23,409 bases of DNA from Setaria digitata (GCA_003640385.1 RCAB01000732.1:1-23409); one strand, 5' to 3'; positions 1 through 15,528 are shown, numbered from the stretch's first letter. The notes: generated from the letters alone by a model not told the origin. A program made the numbers and translations.

Positions 1-126
1 GTGGAAGATGAGTTTGAAACTACAAAATAGTTCAATTTAATTTATTCAATTTTATTTTCCTTTATCTGATGATAATTAGCAGGCTTTGTACTCTGATTAA
101 TTATCAAGTTCTCAATATCAGTGCAG

Positions 127-161
127 GAAACGTAGACCACGAAGCATTTGGTTGTCCATAA
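127..161 (+). CDS. possible last exon of a gene entering from the left (partial)
   Basis: A fair acceptor (ATCAGTGCAG, ending at 126) is followed by an open segment reading NVDHEAFGCP and a TAA at 159-161, with AATAAA at 185-190. The first bases of the window (1-12) could be the end of the preceding exon with a GTTTGA donor. A different frame from the same acceptor (starting KRRPRSIW) is also open, to a stop near 205. Nothing identifies the protein. This is an edge-of-window guess. Confidence 0.2.
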
Positions 162-1141
162 GATTTTCGGGCTGTCAACTTCACAATAAAGGAATTTAAG
201 CGAACGTGTGATGTGATATATTTAATCTTAACCAGTGTTTTATCTTATAAGAAAGTCGTATTTTTAAAGCATGCCACTTAGGCAATATTTTTCATGTTCT
301 CACTACTTTTTTCTGGATGTTTTTTATTTCCCGTATCGTTCTATCCTCTAGGACTCCATCAAAAAGTGATTTTGTAGCTACTCACAGCCATCTTTTTTAG
401 CATTTTTATCCCAGTCTATTGTTTGTCATCCCGGATCGACATTTTTGTAGCATTCGAAATCTGGTTAGTTAATTTGCTCTTCAGAAAAATGTAAAATTAT
501 GCAGCAGAAATCTTTCAAGTTTTTTATTTTACTTGATAGACCAGGTCCTTCCTTACGCATTTATCTTACGATAAACACCTTTGAATATATCATCATATCA
601 CGTTATTAGCTTGGAACCGTAACAAAATAACGACAGCTAATAACAACAAAATTCAAATGTATTGCGTTTTATGTTACATAACCCAGTGAATTTCCGCAAC
701 ACCAAACTGCAGAATCATATAAATACTGCAATGTTAGCAATTTTATTTAGACAAAATAACGAACACCACCAAACAAATTCATTTGACTGCCATCCCGACA
801 ACTTGAGCATTTTCAAGAATCATGACATTTCTCGCTCCCGTTTTTGCATCCCACTAAATACAAAGGAAAAGAGATAAAAAGAAGTGGCTACAGACTACAT
901 GACACTTCAAACTACGGAAAAAGACTCTGAGATGCAGAAAGCACGCTACCCATAAAAAAGCACTGGCCCCTCTGCTTGAGAGTAAATTAAAAATATTGAA
1001 ACCATTAGCAATCGTTTCGGTGAGTGACTTTGATGTTTTATGGTTTAATGCACCGATTGGGACGGATAGAAATTGAGGTGGTTTCAGAAACTTAGGGTAC
1101 ACATGACTGTTTGTGGGGATGTACATATTTTGAATTTCTTT
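162..1141. other. intergenic region upstream of NVL
   Basis: AT-rich with no supported gene. It contains an AATAAA at 185-190 that could end an upstream transcript. A 121-codon minus-strand ORF at 854-1219 overlaps NVL exon 1 antisense and looks like chance. The NVL promoter must lie here but no core element can be singled out. Confidence 0.6.
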
Positions 1142-1160
1142 TGTGTTAAAGGACACCGTG
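1142..1160 (+). promoter_or_regulatory. possible spliced-leader acceptor and 9-nt leader of NVL
   Basis: A T-rich stretch ends in TTAAAG at 1146-1151, only 9 nt before the chosen ATG at 1161. Nematode mRNAs commonly receive a spliced leader a few nucleotides upstream of the start. The AG is not the optimal TTTCAG, so this is an inference from position only. Confidence 0.35.
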
Positions 1161-5980
<4,820 letters not shown>

Positions 5981-5991
5981 TGTTATGATTA

Positions 5992-5997
5992 AATAAA
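5992..5997 (+). terminator. poly(A) signal of NVL
   Basis: A canonical AATAAA begins 12 nt after the TAA stop at 5978-5980. The resulting 3' UTR would be very short, as is common in nematodes. It also supports exon 17 as the terminal exon. Confidence 0.7.
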
Positions 5998-7986
5998 ATC
6001 TTGGGGAAAAATATCATTGGAGTAAGATGCTGCTGATTACTTGTTCATGGTTCCTTGTTTCTATTCTTGTTGTTCTTTTGAAATTTGCGGATTGTGATTT
6101 TTTTTTTTTTGGTTTCGGTTTCGCCTCACTCTCGACTTCAGCAAACCATGAAGTTCTTGCAAAAGTTCGGTGCTGACGGAAAAATAATTATTTTATGAGA
6201 AGGTTTCAGGTTCCTAGTACTCATGCCATAGTTTCATTTAAAATTGCTTCCTTATTTCAACATCTTTTTTCATTTTCCTATTGTACGTTTATAAGATATG
6301 TATCAAAGTAATTTTCAAATGATTCCAAGTTTTTCTATCAGCACCGATCTTTAAAATGTATTAAGCTTTATGGCGTAAATTTATGAGTTCATACCTTGCA
6401 GAGCGAGATATAATCAATTATCATTACGTAGAGTATGATAAGGCATTCCTCACGCAGGCGAGCTCTTTCATTATTTGTGTTGCGTACTTTCCCGGTATTT
6501 TCATCAGGAAGTTGATAGAGACATATGAGTTGTTAGGCTGCTTGCCGATTACTATTTGGATTGTTGTTCAATTGTTCCATATCTAAGCATTTTCTTAACT
6601 GTTATAAATAATAAACATTACTATGAAATAGTTTTTGTTAATTAAATGGTGTTTGAATTTCCCTGAACTCGCTAGTCTTGCAAGCTACTTGTCTCTTATT
6701 TCTGTTTCAAATGTCTGGATGTGGTAAACTAATGTAATGTTGTCAAAAAACACGCAAGACTATTCCACATATGTTTGACAGGTTTTCCCATTTGCTGTGG
6801 CGTATTTTTGGATTTGGATGATGGCTTCACCTGTGACTGGGCTGTTAAAGTGTCGAAGATCTAGAAAGGCTTGATACTATGTATTTGTATTAAACTCCTT
6901 TTGAAGAGAAAATTCCGTTCTCTACAAAAATTTATGCTAGCATTCGGGTCGTTTTGTTCTACGTTCGATGTGTAGCATATTTGGTTCACATAAAACTTTG
7001 GTATATACGTGCCGGCAAAATTATAGCAACGAAGCTGACTTAATACCTGTCACTGAGCAGATTTTTAAACTAGAGAGGTCAAATTCAGAGAGAATCTATG
7101 CAGTCTCAAAACTGACTGTTGTTTGAAGTTTTCTTTTTAATGTCTACTATTCCGAAAACGACCAGTTATGGCATCTAAATAGGATTCGTTGCTCGACTGA
7201 CAATTGGATACTTGTTTAAAAATTTTAGTTTTCCCTCACATAGCAATCCGTCGAATCTCAGGACAGAACCGAATGGTGCTTATGAATGAATGTTTGCAAA
7301 GTGGATGTTTTTGTCTCTTCGCTATTATCGCTGACCATTCTGTGGGAAGCAAATTCCCCAGCACTACTTTTACGGTTATCCAGATGATATCAGTTGAAGT
7401 TACTGCTATCATCGATTCACTGATAACAGCAAAGATATGACAGAATATAGCTGATGCAAATTTTTGCTTTAATAACTGCAAATAAGTTATAAAAATGAAT
7501 AAAATACATTTAATGCATCATAAATTTGTACGATATAACGTATGGAAATAAAGAGTATACATAATAACACTTGACAAAGTGGAAGAATGAAGGAAGTTTT
7601 ATTATTTCAAATGAGTTAGTCTTTCTACTAATCTGATAATCGAATTCTGATTTCATCAGGAAGTACCGCTAAAAGCTGCACTCTGTCATCTGAGATACGA
7701 ATTCATTCTCTGTTTAGATAGCTGTCGTTCATATACATAAAGTAAGACTGAAATAATGAAGAAAGAGCTTTTCTTGTTATTTAGAAGCACTGCTGTTTTC
7801 ATTATTTAGAAGTTCTAATTCCTCTACTTCTATCACTAAACGGTATTACAATATTTTGGAGTATAATTCAAGCTGTTAAAGTCACTGAGACAGTTCCATG
7901 AAATGATTCCTTTCTCAAATAGAGTAAGAATAAAAATTGGTTGAACCGAAAGGTGAAAGTTAATGGGAGAAGAGTATCGTTCACAC
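5998..7986. other. convergent intergenic region between NVL and the membrane-anchored gene
   Basis: About 2 kb between two converging 3' ends. It is less AT-rich than the right half of the window. A segment near 6120-6180 is open in two minus-strand frames, and 7204-7481 is open on both strands (78 and 81 codons); neither has a recognisable motif or paired splice sites. See the separate weak ORF at 6383-6586. Confidence 0.5.
6383..6586 (+). CDS. weak hypothetical ORF with hydrophobic segments and a poly(A) signal
   Basis: 67 codons from ATG, with two hydrophobic stretches (SSFIICVAYFPGIF and LPITIWIVVQLF) and AATAAA at 6610-6615, 23 nt after the stop. An acceptor-like TACCTTGCAG ends at 6402, inside the ORF, so it could instead be a terminal exon. 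No homology is recognised and the opposite strand is also largely open. Low confidence that it is coding. Confidence 0.18.
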   Translation: MSSYLAERDIINYHYVEYDKAFLTQASSFIICVAYFPGIFIRKLIETYELLGCLPITIWIVVQLFHI

Positions 7987-7992
7987 TTTAAT
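7987..7992 (-). terminator. possible poly(A) signal of the membrane-anchored gene
   Basis: ATTAAA, a common variant of AATAAA, lies on the minus strand 68 nt past the TAA stop at 8063-8061. The sequence between is AT-rich and carries no better hexamer that I noticed. Confidence 0.4.
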
Positions 7993-8060
7993 AAATAATA
8001 TTTTTTAGAAAGTTATCAAGTTCGTAGAAGTGAGCTATAAGTATGAGAAAGATTAGAATA

Positions 8061-11000
8061 TTATGGAATGTTCACTCTTGCTAGCAGTATAAAAATAAAG
8101 AAATAAAAACATGTAGCACTATAAGTAAAAAAAATTGCATTAGTTGAAGAAGTAGCAAGTCTGTATGGGCTAGCTTCCATATCGTACGTCGATAGTTCAT
8201 AATCTTTCGTTTTCAGTTTTCCTGAAATTCAAAGACAAATGAAAAAAGTAAGGCTGAAAATTAGGACAGTTGATTCAGTTTTCCTTCATTTAACTTTAAT
8301 TCATACCGAAATAGCACTTTTCAATGCTGATACCGGATATATAGCGACCCATGGAGGTATAAGCCCGAGTAAGCGGCTCTTCACGGATACACAAATTTCC
8401 ATATTCAGTGTCGTGTTTTAGAAATGCAAACAGTACGTCGAGATCGGAGGATTCACGAAATTCGAATACTTGCGAACCTATTTGAGGCACGCTACCACCT
8501 TGCAACGTTGCGATTGTTCTGTAATGGTAATTTGTATTTTTTTAAACTGTATTCCATTTCTTGATATGGAAGAGCAAATGATAGCCTTTTGGCTCCTTAA
8601 CTATAGACTAGTAAACTTTTCTGTGTTCCACTCTTATTTGGAATATTTGGAACTCATAAATGATAAGAAGTAAGAATCAAACTAAGGACTACATATCTGA
8701 ATTTCCCCTTATCATTTCTTCTTCCATCATAAAATGATTGGTGAGATCAATTGACATTATTTTCTGCCAATTTGCGTAAAGCACAAACTTCATTAACGTA
8801 ATTAAATAATTTTTGTAGTAACGCTTTTTAAAATGCCAGTAATAATTTTTAATCTTTAAGCAATTTGCACGTTGGACGTGAAAGAGAAGTTTAGGATATT
8901 ATTTCATCCGTCAAATTGTTCCTTCTTTCACTTTCTCTTTTATGGCAATTCAAAGCAACAAACAAATTCATTCTCTGAGAATTTTGAAAAGCACTTAAAT
9001 AATAAATTTTGCTCAACATCCATTCCCTTCATTGTTCCTTTTTCAGAAGCATTTTCGGAAAGATATTAGTTTACTATTCCTGTTGGATATTACAAAGGGA
9101 AACAGAAAGTGAGAGAGAGAGAGAAAAGGAATTAACGTTTGGCGTAGAAAGCGCGTTGTTGTAAACATCGAAATTCGTTAATGAGTTTTTCTCCTTTTGT
9201 TTACTCTGCCTGATTTTATGAATTTTAAATTGAGTTCTTTTCCTTTTTTTTTTAGCACATAATCGTCGTTAAATATTTTTCAAATTTTCTGTATAAATAG
9301 TTATTAGCCATTTTTTTTAAAAACAAGAACGTGATTTTAAAAGTTCGCTTTTACCGATAATTATAAAAAATGAAATGAAATTCGTGCACAGAATAAAAAA
9401 AAAATTATATATAATAATAAAGGCCAAAAATGTATAAATAACAAAGGCTGAAAATATAAAACTTAATTTTAAATACAAGTTGTAGATTTTAAATTCATAG
9501 CTTTCATAACATACTTCTTTAACTGCAGGTTAATGTGCCTTGTTCAGCCTTTTTAATTATATAGGTGAAATTGTAAATGTAAAATGTAAAGTTAAACTAA
9601 TGGAATGGAATTAAATCATGAAATTACTATATTCGAACTTCATTTTGAAATTAACTAATCTGAACTCAAATTTAGTTTACATTACTGGATAGAATCTTCA
9701 TGGTCTAATTACTCATTTATTCAGTCCCTTATTTTTCGCATATTGATATTAAACAGTGATTGATAAGTGGTAGAAGGGAACGTAATATAAGATGAAAGCT
9801 GTTTTGGCCTGCCGACTCAAGGACCGAATCATTGTCATTGATGATGATAACGATCAATCGAGCACCTTTTGGTGACATTTCTTATGGATTAGTCTGATAA
9901 CTTACTGTGGGATTACGATAAGCAATCAAGGAAGAACTTTCTTAACCTGTGCATCCGAAGTAGCAGTAGCAGATCTAGTCAGTAGTTTATTTCACCTATT
10001 TGTAGCAATGAGAAATGGTTTCTAAAAAGTGATCCGAGTAGTTGGAATGATTTGGCATGATCTATTGAGAATATCCATTAACTCAGCATAAGGGAAAGAA
10101 ACCTCATTGGAAAATCCGTAATGGAACGAATTTTAAATTGCATCGTAGTTGCCGTAATGTCTACCACTTCTACATCCTCAACAGTTGTATCCGCACTTTT
10201 ACCAAATCGGTCTAGAGTACGTAACAATCGGCAATCAGTTCCGGTTGTTTCGTTATGTCGATTAAAATTTTCCCACTCAATGCAAATATAATACCATGAT
10301 CGTTCTCGTAATTCTGTTAGGTATACCTAAACAAATGCGTTTAAAATTTTTAAATCAAATTATTAGCCAAGTTCTAAGTACTTCTTTCCTTTTGGATACA
10401 TTAATGTAACCCTGAATAAAACATATTTGATTAGAGCTGCTTATTTTGATTATATTTGCAACAAATTGTCCCTCGTCTTTAACCTTGTAATTTCTATTTA
10501 CTTCTCTCTCTGTTTGTTGGAGTCCATTTCATCTCAAATGATCCAAGTAAATAAAAACAGTCTTCATACCTTCCGGAAATATTGAAAGAGATTAAAAAAT
10601 TCTTCATAAGATGACCTGTTTGTCCTCCCGGATGCTGTCAGGATAGAAAACTTTGCTAACAAGCGACTCTCCTGGCTTTAATGGAATTGCCGAAACGAAT
10701 AATGTTGGAATTTGAGTTGGTGAGAGATGGGCCTCAAGAAATGAATTTAGCAGAACGATTCGGAAACCGTGCTTCGTCGTATCTACAAAATTTATTGCCC
10801 TGAAAAGAAACAGTAAAAAGGAAATTACTTTTTATTTCCTCTCCCTCTCCCTCTCTCCCTCTCCCTCTCTCTCTCTCTCTCTATCTACCTATCTCTAACT
10901 TACTTCTAGCCTTCTTCAAAGCAAATTATTTTGCCGCTACTGATTGAAGTTCTCAAAAACAGACAAGAGATTTTCGTTGTGTGAAAACTTTTTTATCGGA

Positions 11001-11246
11001 AGGAATATTTATATATCATTCCACAAATATGCACTAAATTTCTCAGAGAGAGCAATTCTCCTCAACTATTAGGTCAGATTTCCTTTCCTTTTGTCTTCCA
11101 AAAAGTTGAAATAAACAAGTTAGACAGTTAACAAGAACAACCAACCTTGCATTGATGAATATCCGCTGATACTTTGGATTACCGTGAACAGTGGTGCTTA
11201 ATGTAGTGGAAAATGCAATTATTATTGCAAGTGTGAAGCAGGCCAT
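8061..11246 (-). CDS. signal-peptide, fibronectin-III-like, membrane-anchored protein (5 exons)
   Basis: Exons in transcript order (complement): 11246-11146, 10799-10616, 10326-10103, 8518-8307, 8221-8061. Phases 2, 0, 2 and 1 all close, giving 882 nt and 293 residues. Residues 1-22 form a signal peptide (MACFTLAIIIAF, cleavage near HG). Residues about 35-127 look like one FN3-type sandwich (GFRIVLLNSF, then WYYICIEWENF). Residues about 140-218 look like a second (TTMQFKIRS, then YGNLCIREEP). Both end in a Tyr-x-x-Cys-Ile type strand. There is one N-glycosylation sequon (N120) and luminal Cys110, Cys127 and Cys213. The tail has a charged stem (KLKTKDYE) and a hydrophobic segment at about 269-288 followed by six residues, so it is either a type I membrane protein or GPI-anchored. 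I do not recognise a named family and give no symbol. Donor of exon 2 (GTCATC) is weak. Exon 4 has two equally in-frame donors. Confidence 0.8.
8519..10102 (-). other. large third intron of the membrane-anchored gene
   Basis: This 1584-nt intron separates the exon ending in DFPM plus AG from the exon starting A-ACA-ATC; the junction rebuilds an Arg codon (R170). It is AT-rich, holds a short GA repeat at 9111-9131 and a more complex island at 9780-9960 that is open on both strands. No exon that fits the required phase without a stop and with a family-like sequence was found inside it. Its size is why the gene is easy to miss. Confidence 0.65.
9111..9131. repeat. short (GA)n tract
   Basis: About seven GA units followed by AAAAGGAA, inside intron 3 of the minus-strand gene. 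The whole stretch is purine on the plus strand. Confidence 0.8.
10835..10882. repeat. 48-nt CT-rich polypyrimidine microsatellite
   Basis: The plus strand is pure C/T for 48 nt, with CCCTCT-type units grading into (CT)n, and then an imperfect CTAT continuation. It lies in intron 1 of the minus-strand gene, where it reads as a GA tract about 35 nt upstream of the exon 2 acceptor. Confidence 0.85.
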
Positions 11247-11262
11247 CCTGCTACATTTACCT
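11247..11262 (-). promoter_or_regulatory. possible spliced-leader acceptor before the membrane-anchored gene
   Basis: On the minus strand the sequence just before the ATG at 11246 reads AAATGTAGCAGG, offering AG dinucleotides 1 to 5 nt upstream of the start. This would leave an almost absent leader, typical of trans-spliced nematode genes. It also argues that the signal-peptide exon is the first exon. Weak polypyrimidine context keeps confidence low. Confidence 0.3.
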
Positions 11263-13777
11263 TTCTAATTTGAGCAAAGCCAAGATCACTTCGCTTTTGA
11301 ACCACATTACCGTAGTATATCTCTTGTACAAATGTACACTGTATTTCAAGATAGATGAAGTACGTTTAACATAGAATATGTAAAATTAGCCTGAAAATAA
11401 CTTATTCATTACTGCAATCTGTATATAATCCTCTATGACAGGAGAGGAAACATTTAGTGGTTGAGTAATAGCGGATTTAGCAGAAAACGGTGGTTATTAA
11501 GTCTATAATTGATAGTTGATGAGGCCGATGATAGCTGAGCTGATCATGACTAGTGGAAAAAAAATGAACCGAAGTTGAAAAATTATTTCAAATTTTTCAT
11601 TTTGAGCAAGTATATAATCATAAATCTTTTGTATTATATTAATTATGCTTAGTTTGATCGGTTCAATCGATGCATTTTTTTCGTATAGAACTGTTAGACG
11701 AGAATTTCAGCAACAAATATTAAGTCAAAAGGTTGCATTGCATTTATGGCTTTGTTTAGAGGGTTTCTTGCTCTGATCAGTCAATTTCTGGCACAAAACT
11801 TTGATATTAATCCTCGAAAATGACTGCAATGATTTTCCAACGAACAGTCATTGTGTTATCTATCCCATGCGAGGAAGACAAACATTGCTAATTTAGGAAT
11901 AGCTTAATGCTTTTTGCGAATTAATTAACCTCAGAATGTTTTATTTAATAATGATCAAGTTAGGATTACCTTACCTTTTCAAGCGAAGAAAAAAAAATGA
12001 GACAGTGACAATCGTTGCAACTGGAAAAGAAAAAAGCAAAAATTTAGGTTAAAATTTCAAAGCCAATTGCTTTTCCACTCAGTTGAAATTCGCTCATTTG
12101 ATATAAAATGGCAATACTTAAAAGAAAATGCCAAATTTCAATCCTTTCCTTTTACCCATCTCATTTTTCCTCCTACATATTACATTATGCCAATGAGTCA
12201 CTTAAATCTTTTTTCTCTCCTCCTCTTAGTGAGCAATCTCTTTAACCTTCGACCTTTTTCCTTCTTCCGCATGCTTTCTTATTTAACAATTAATAATCAT
12301 AAATGCAGAGAGAATTTTTTTTATAAAGTAGCAAAATTTTCCAATGACCCCTTTCAAACTCAAAACATAACAATTTTTCCTCGGAATAGGAAATGAGATA
12401 ATATTTAAATGGTAGCCAAGAAAGTACATTCTTTTCCGAAACTCTTGTGATATTTATATAAAATTCTTTACTGCTATTCACTGAGTTCATCAGAGAAATT
12501 TTTTTTTAAATCAATTTCATAAAATTTTGCAATTCTTGGGGACTTTTTTTTAGTTTCTTCTAATTCTCATTTTAAATTATTAAGCCTAGCCACTTTTTCC
12601 TTGCACACTATGGATGATTTAAAATGAAGACAGATTCGGATAGGAATCAATCACTAATGCTGAAGGCTATGTCTAAAAACGGAATAACAGAAATTGAAAG
12701 AAATGGAATTCTCGACATCACAACAATGAGAATGCAATTTTGAGGTTGTAATATAATTCACCAAATTACTTAAGCAAAGCAAGGGACGTGAGAAATCACC
12801 ACCTGTCATTTGCTACCCAAATTATGCCAATCACTCATTCTTATTTATTTCGATGAAGCAATTCCATTCGACTCGCTGATATCAATTCCAAAATTAGCTA
12901 AATTCAGTTTAAAAAAAAAGAAGCTAATCTGAACTAAACCGCTTACGGCTTAGTTTTCCAGTCAACTTGTGCTTCATACGGTATGTTATGAAAGGTAGTA
13001 GAAAAGTGATTGCAAATTAGAAAATTAAGAGTGTCGGAATGGTCTAGGGAAGGATGAAGGGATAAGCAGCAGTCTTAAAAGACTTGCTTCTCATAAATGC
13101 TCAACAGAAGACTGCAGAAAGGCAACTTGATAGATTTCATGAAGAACATTAGGAAGAATTCCAGAATGATGATTGTTTCCTAATTGACTTTATTGACGCA
13201 TCATAATAGATGTTTGGTACTCCAAAAAAAATAAAACTTTTGCAGATTCCTTCACAAGTTGAATTCTGAAATACTTTCCATTTCAAGATGTAATTTTTAG
13301 AAGACGGTGCGAGAGGAATATGAGTAGTGTAGATTTAGAAGTAATAAATTATGGCCAGCAATAGTGAACCATTCCGTAGCTTCATCTTTGGTATCAAATG
13401 TATGTTAACAAGAAAGATAGGAGAAGAGAAGAATAAATAAATTAATGGGAAATCTCTCTATGGACCTAATCTTATAAAAAGATCACACATCTTACTTCAA
13501 ATCATGGAAAAATTCAAGAAAGAAGACTGAGTGTCTAAAGGCTAGACTGCTCACTGCTGTCCATAAGTATTATCATATATCCTGGATATCTTTGGCGACA
13601 ATTATATTGGCCACTCAGCTTTTACCCTAGCTTTATTTAGCAATTCCATTCCTCAAGTATTTGTGTTTGTTGCATAGTTAATTTGTTGTATTTTAACAAA
13701 TTCTTACATTAAAATGTTAATTTCAAATTTGTCAATTTTTGAAATATAAACGAATTGTTCTAATATGCATTCTGCAG
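11263..13777. other. AT-rich non-coding stretch
   Basis: No supported gene. Short open segments exist on both strands: plus 11730-11812, ending in QFLAQNFDINPRK, and minus about 13297-13395, with DTKDEATEWF. They lack starts or convincing splice sites. It may include upstream regulatory DNA of the minus-strand gene, which starts at 11246. Confidence 0.5.
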
Positions 13778-13854
13778 CAAATTCAACTGAATTATTTCGA
13801 ACATTCTGCACAAAAGTTGAAAGTTTCGATGGAAATCATTTTGTGACGAATAAA
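13778..13854 (+). CDS. candidate internal exon of an unidentified gene
   Basis: Bounded by an acceptor-like ATTCTGCAG and a perfect donor AAA|GTAAGT at 13855. The 77-nt segment is open in one plus frame and reads NSTELFRTFCTKVESFDGNH and on to NK, with a mixed, non-repetitive composition. No partner exon is identified within several kilobases, so this may be chance. Confidence 0.15.
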
Positions 13855-14899
13855 GTAAGTGGATACAATGATACTCAATTGAAAGTTACAAACATGGAAA
13901 CATTGATGCTTTCTCGCTACTTTTTGCTATATAAAAAGCTGAAGGAAGAGGAGTCCAAAAGTGCCATAAAAGACGGAAATAGGCTTTAAGAAAGTGGCGA
14001 TTTAACAGCTTAAAAAGTTAAATTATATTATGGACTCGCAAAATAGAATCATACTATTTCCTTCGCTTTCTCTCCTCTTTCTCTTCTTCATCCCGTTCAA
14101 TCTTTTTCTAATCTTTTCCTTTTTTTTTCATCTCTCATATATCAAAATTGAATCTTATCAGAAAATGCTTTCAAGTATGGTTACGAAAATTCTCCTTAAA
14201 AAATGGCTTGCCTTAGTACCGTATAGCACTCAAATGTTTGTTAATAAAGAGAAATGGTGTGAAAAGAGAAAAGAGTAAAGTCTAACATTGCACTCTTTCA
14301 CTGCTGATACAATATGCAAGATGTGAAAGTTTGATGGGACGCCAAATTTTTCTTATCTCAGATTGAATGCCTTTAGGAAGGAAGGAAGGGTTAATGAGAA
14401 AATTTGATATAATTTCAGTGAATTATGAAATATTAATAAGTCATTCATTATCATGCTTTCAAAACACTCATCTTTTAACCTTTACTCTCTCTGAAAATCA
14501 AAGATAAAACTTGAATGATATTTGTTGGTCGACGAAATATAAATGACTTCTATCGCTGCTTTAATTCAATTCTCCTGTTGTTGAGATGCCTAGCGGACTT
14601 ATTTCGATTACGAATTAGACATTGCAAATGATGAACTTGGAAGGATTTTCAACTGCAGAAAGGAATGTCGACTTCAGTCATTGAACATTTTCAGCAAAAC
14701 ATGTAAATTTGCATCTAAATGAGAGCAATAATCTTATTTCAATAAAAGCATATCATATCAGTTGTTGATGACACAAATTTAAATTTAGAACTACGAATTT
14801 AGAAGTTAATTAAAGCGGTAAATTATGCGATAATATGTTATTGAGCTACTGCAAATTAAAATTTTGTTAAAAATTGTGATGAATTGGCATATTGAAATG

Positions 14900-14902
<3 letters not shown>

Positions 14903-14930
<28 letters not shown>
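14903..14930. repeat. (AT)14 microsatellite
   Basis: Fourteen perfect AT units flanked by AAC and GTG. It lies in the gene-poor right part of the window. Length polymorphism between isolates is likely, by analogy with similar repeats. Confidence 0.95.
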
Positions 14931-14933
<3 letters not shown>

Positions 14934-15528
14934 CTACCTATGCGAAAATGAAAAATTTACCTTCCCCTTACTTTTTTTACTCATTCTCTGAAGTTTGCTT
15001 CTCTGTGATCAATAAGTTAATAGAAATTTGGTGATAAATTAATGCAGAGACTTACTGACAGCTGCTGTCACTGTATTAATTTATTTTCCCTTCTAATAGA
15101 AAATATATCACTGTTTGATAAGATCAAATTCCATCTGATAATTAACTTCAGTGGAAAGTGGAAATAAGTTTTACAATTAGGATATAAGATAATAGAAATT
15201 TAAAAGTATAAATAAATTTCGCCGAAATCAATTAATTAATATAAAATAGCATATTCTGAAAAAGGAGTGCAAGCGATTTAACATCTGCTAAATCGATAAT
15301 ATATACGGAAACTGAAAATGGAAAGGTCGATGAAAAATCGTTTGGAAATGAATAGCTGAAAGCAACAAATTGACTGATATTTTATTACAGTTGTAACTTA
15401 AACTTACGCAAACCATTTTTTTATAAAAATTATTTTTGTAAAGTAAAAGTTTTTTTTTTTTGAGAAAAAACCAAATCATTTAGATTCTGTGAAAACTAAG
15501 AATTTTTTCTGTTTAATTGAAGTAATTT

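Noticed and set aside
7204..7481. overlapping 78- and 81-codon ORFs on opposite strands
   Set aside because: No motif, no paired splice sites and no way to choose a strand; probably absence of stops by chance.
9919..9988. possible extra minus-strand exon (TCTGCTACTGCTACTTCGG region) after the third exon of the FN3-like gene
   Set aside because: It would fit the phase, but the join to the exon at 8518 without it restores a continuous FN3-like sequence; its acceptor is poor and the residues are low complexity.
10600..10615. reading exon 2 of the minus-strand gene through to the TGA just past its donor
   Set aside because: This would end the protein after VIL, whereas splicing at 10615 to the exon at 10326 continues in frame into VYLTELRERSWYYICIEWEN, which is clearly coding.
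13020..13070. tRNA-like start (GTGTCGGAATGGTCTAGG)
   Set aside because: There is no GTTCGA-type B box or acceptor-stem pairing at the required distance.
13297..13395. minus-strand open segment with DTKDEATEWF, briefly considered as a transposase remnant
   Set aside because: It is only about 33 codons, has no catalytic residues, no terminal inverted repeats and no second fragment nearby.
14030..14278. 82-codon hydrophobic plus-strand ORF
   Set aside because: Its hydrophobic part is the translation of a CT/T-rich low-complexity tract, and there is no splice or poly(A) context.
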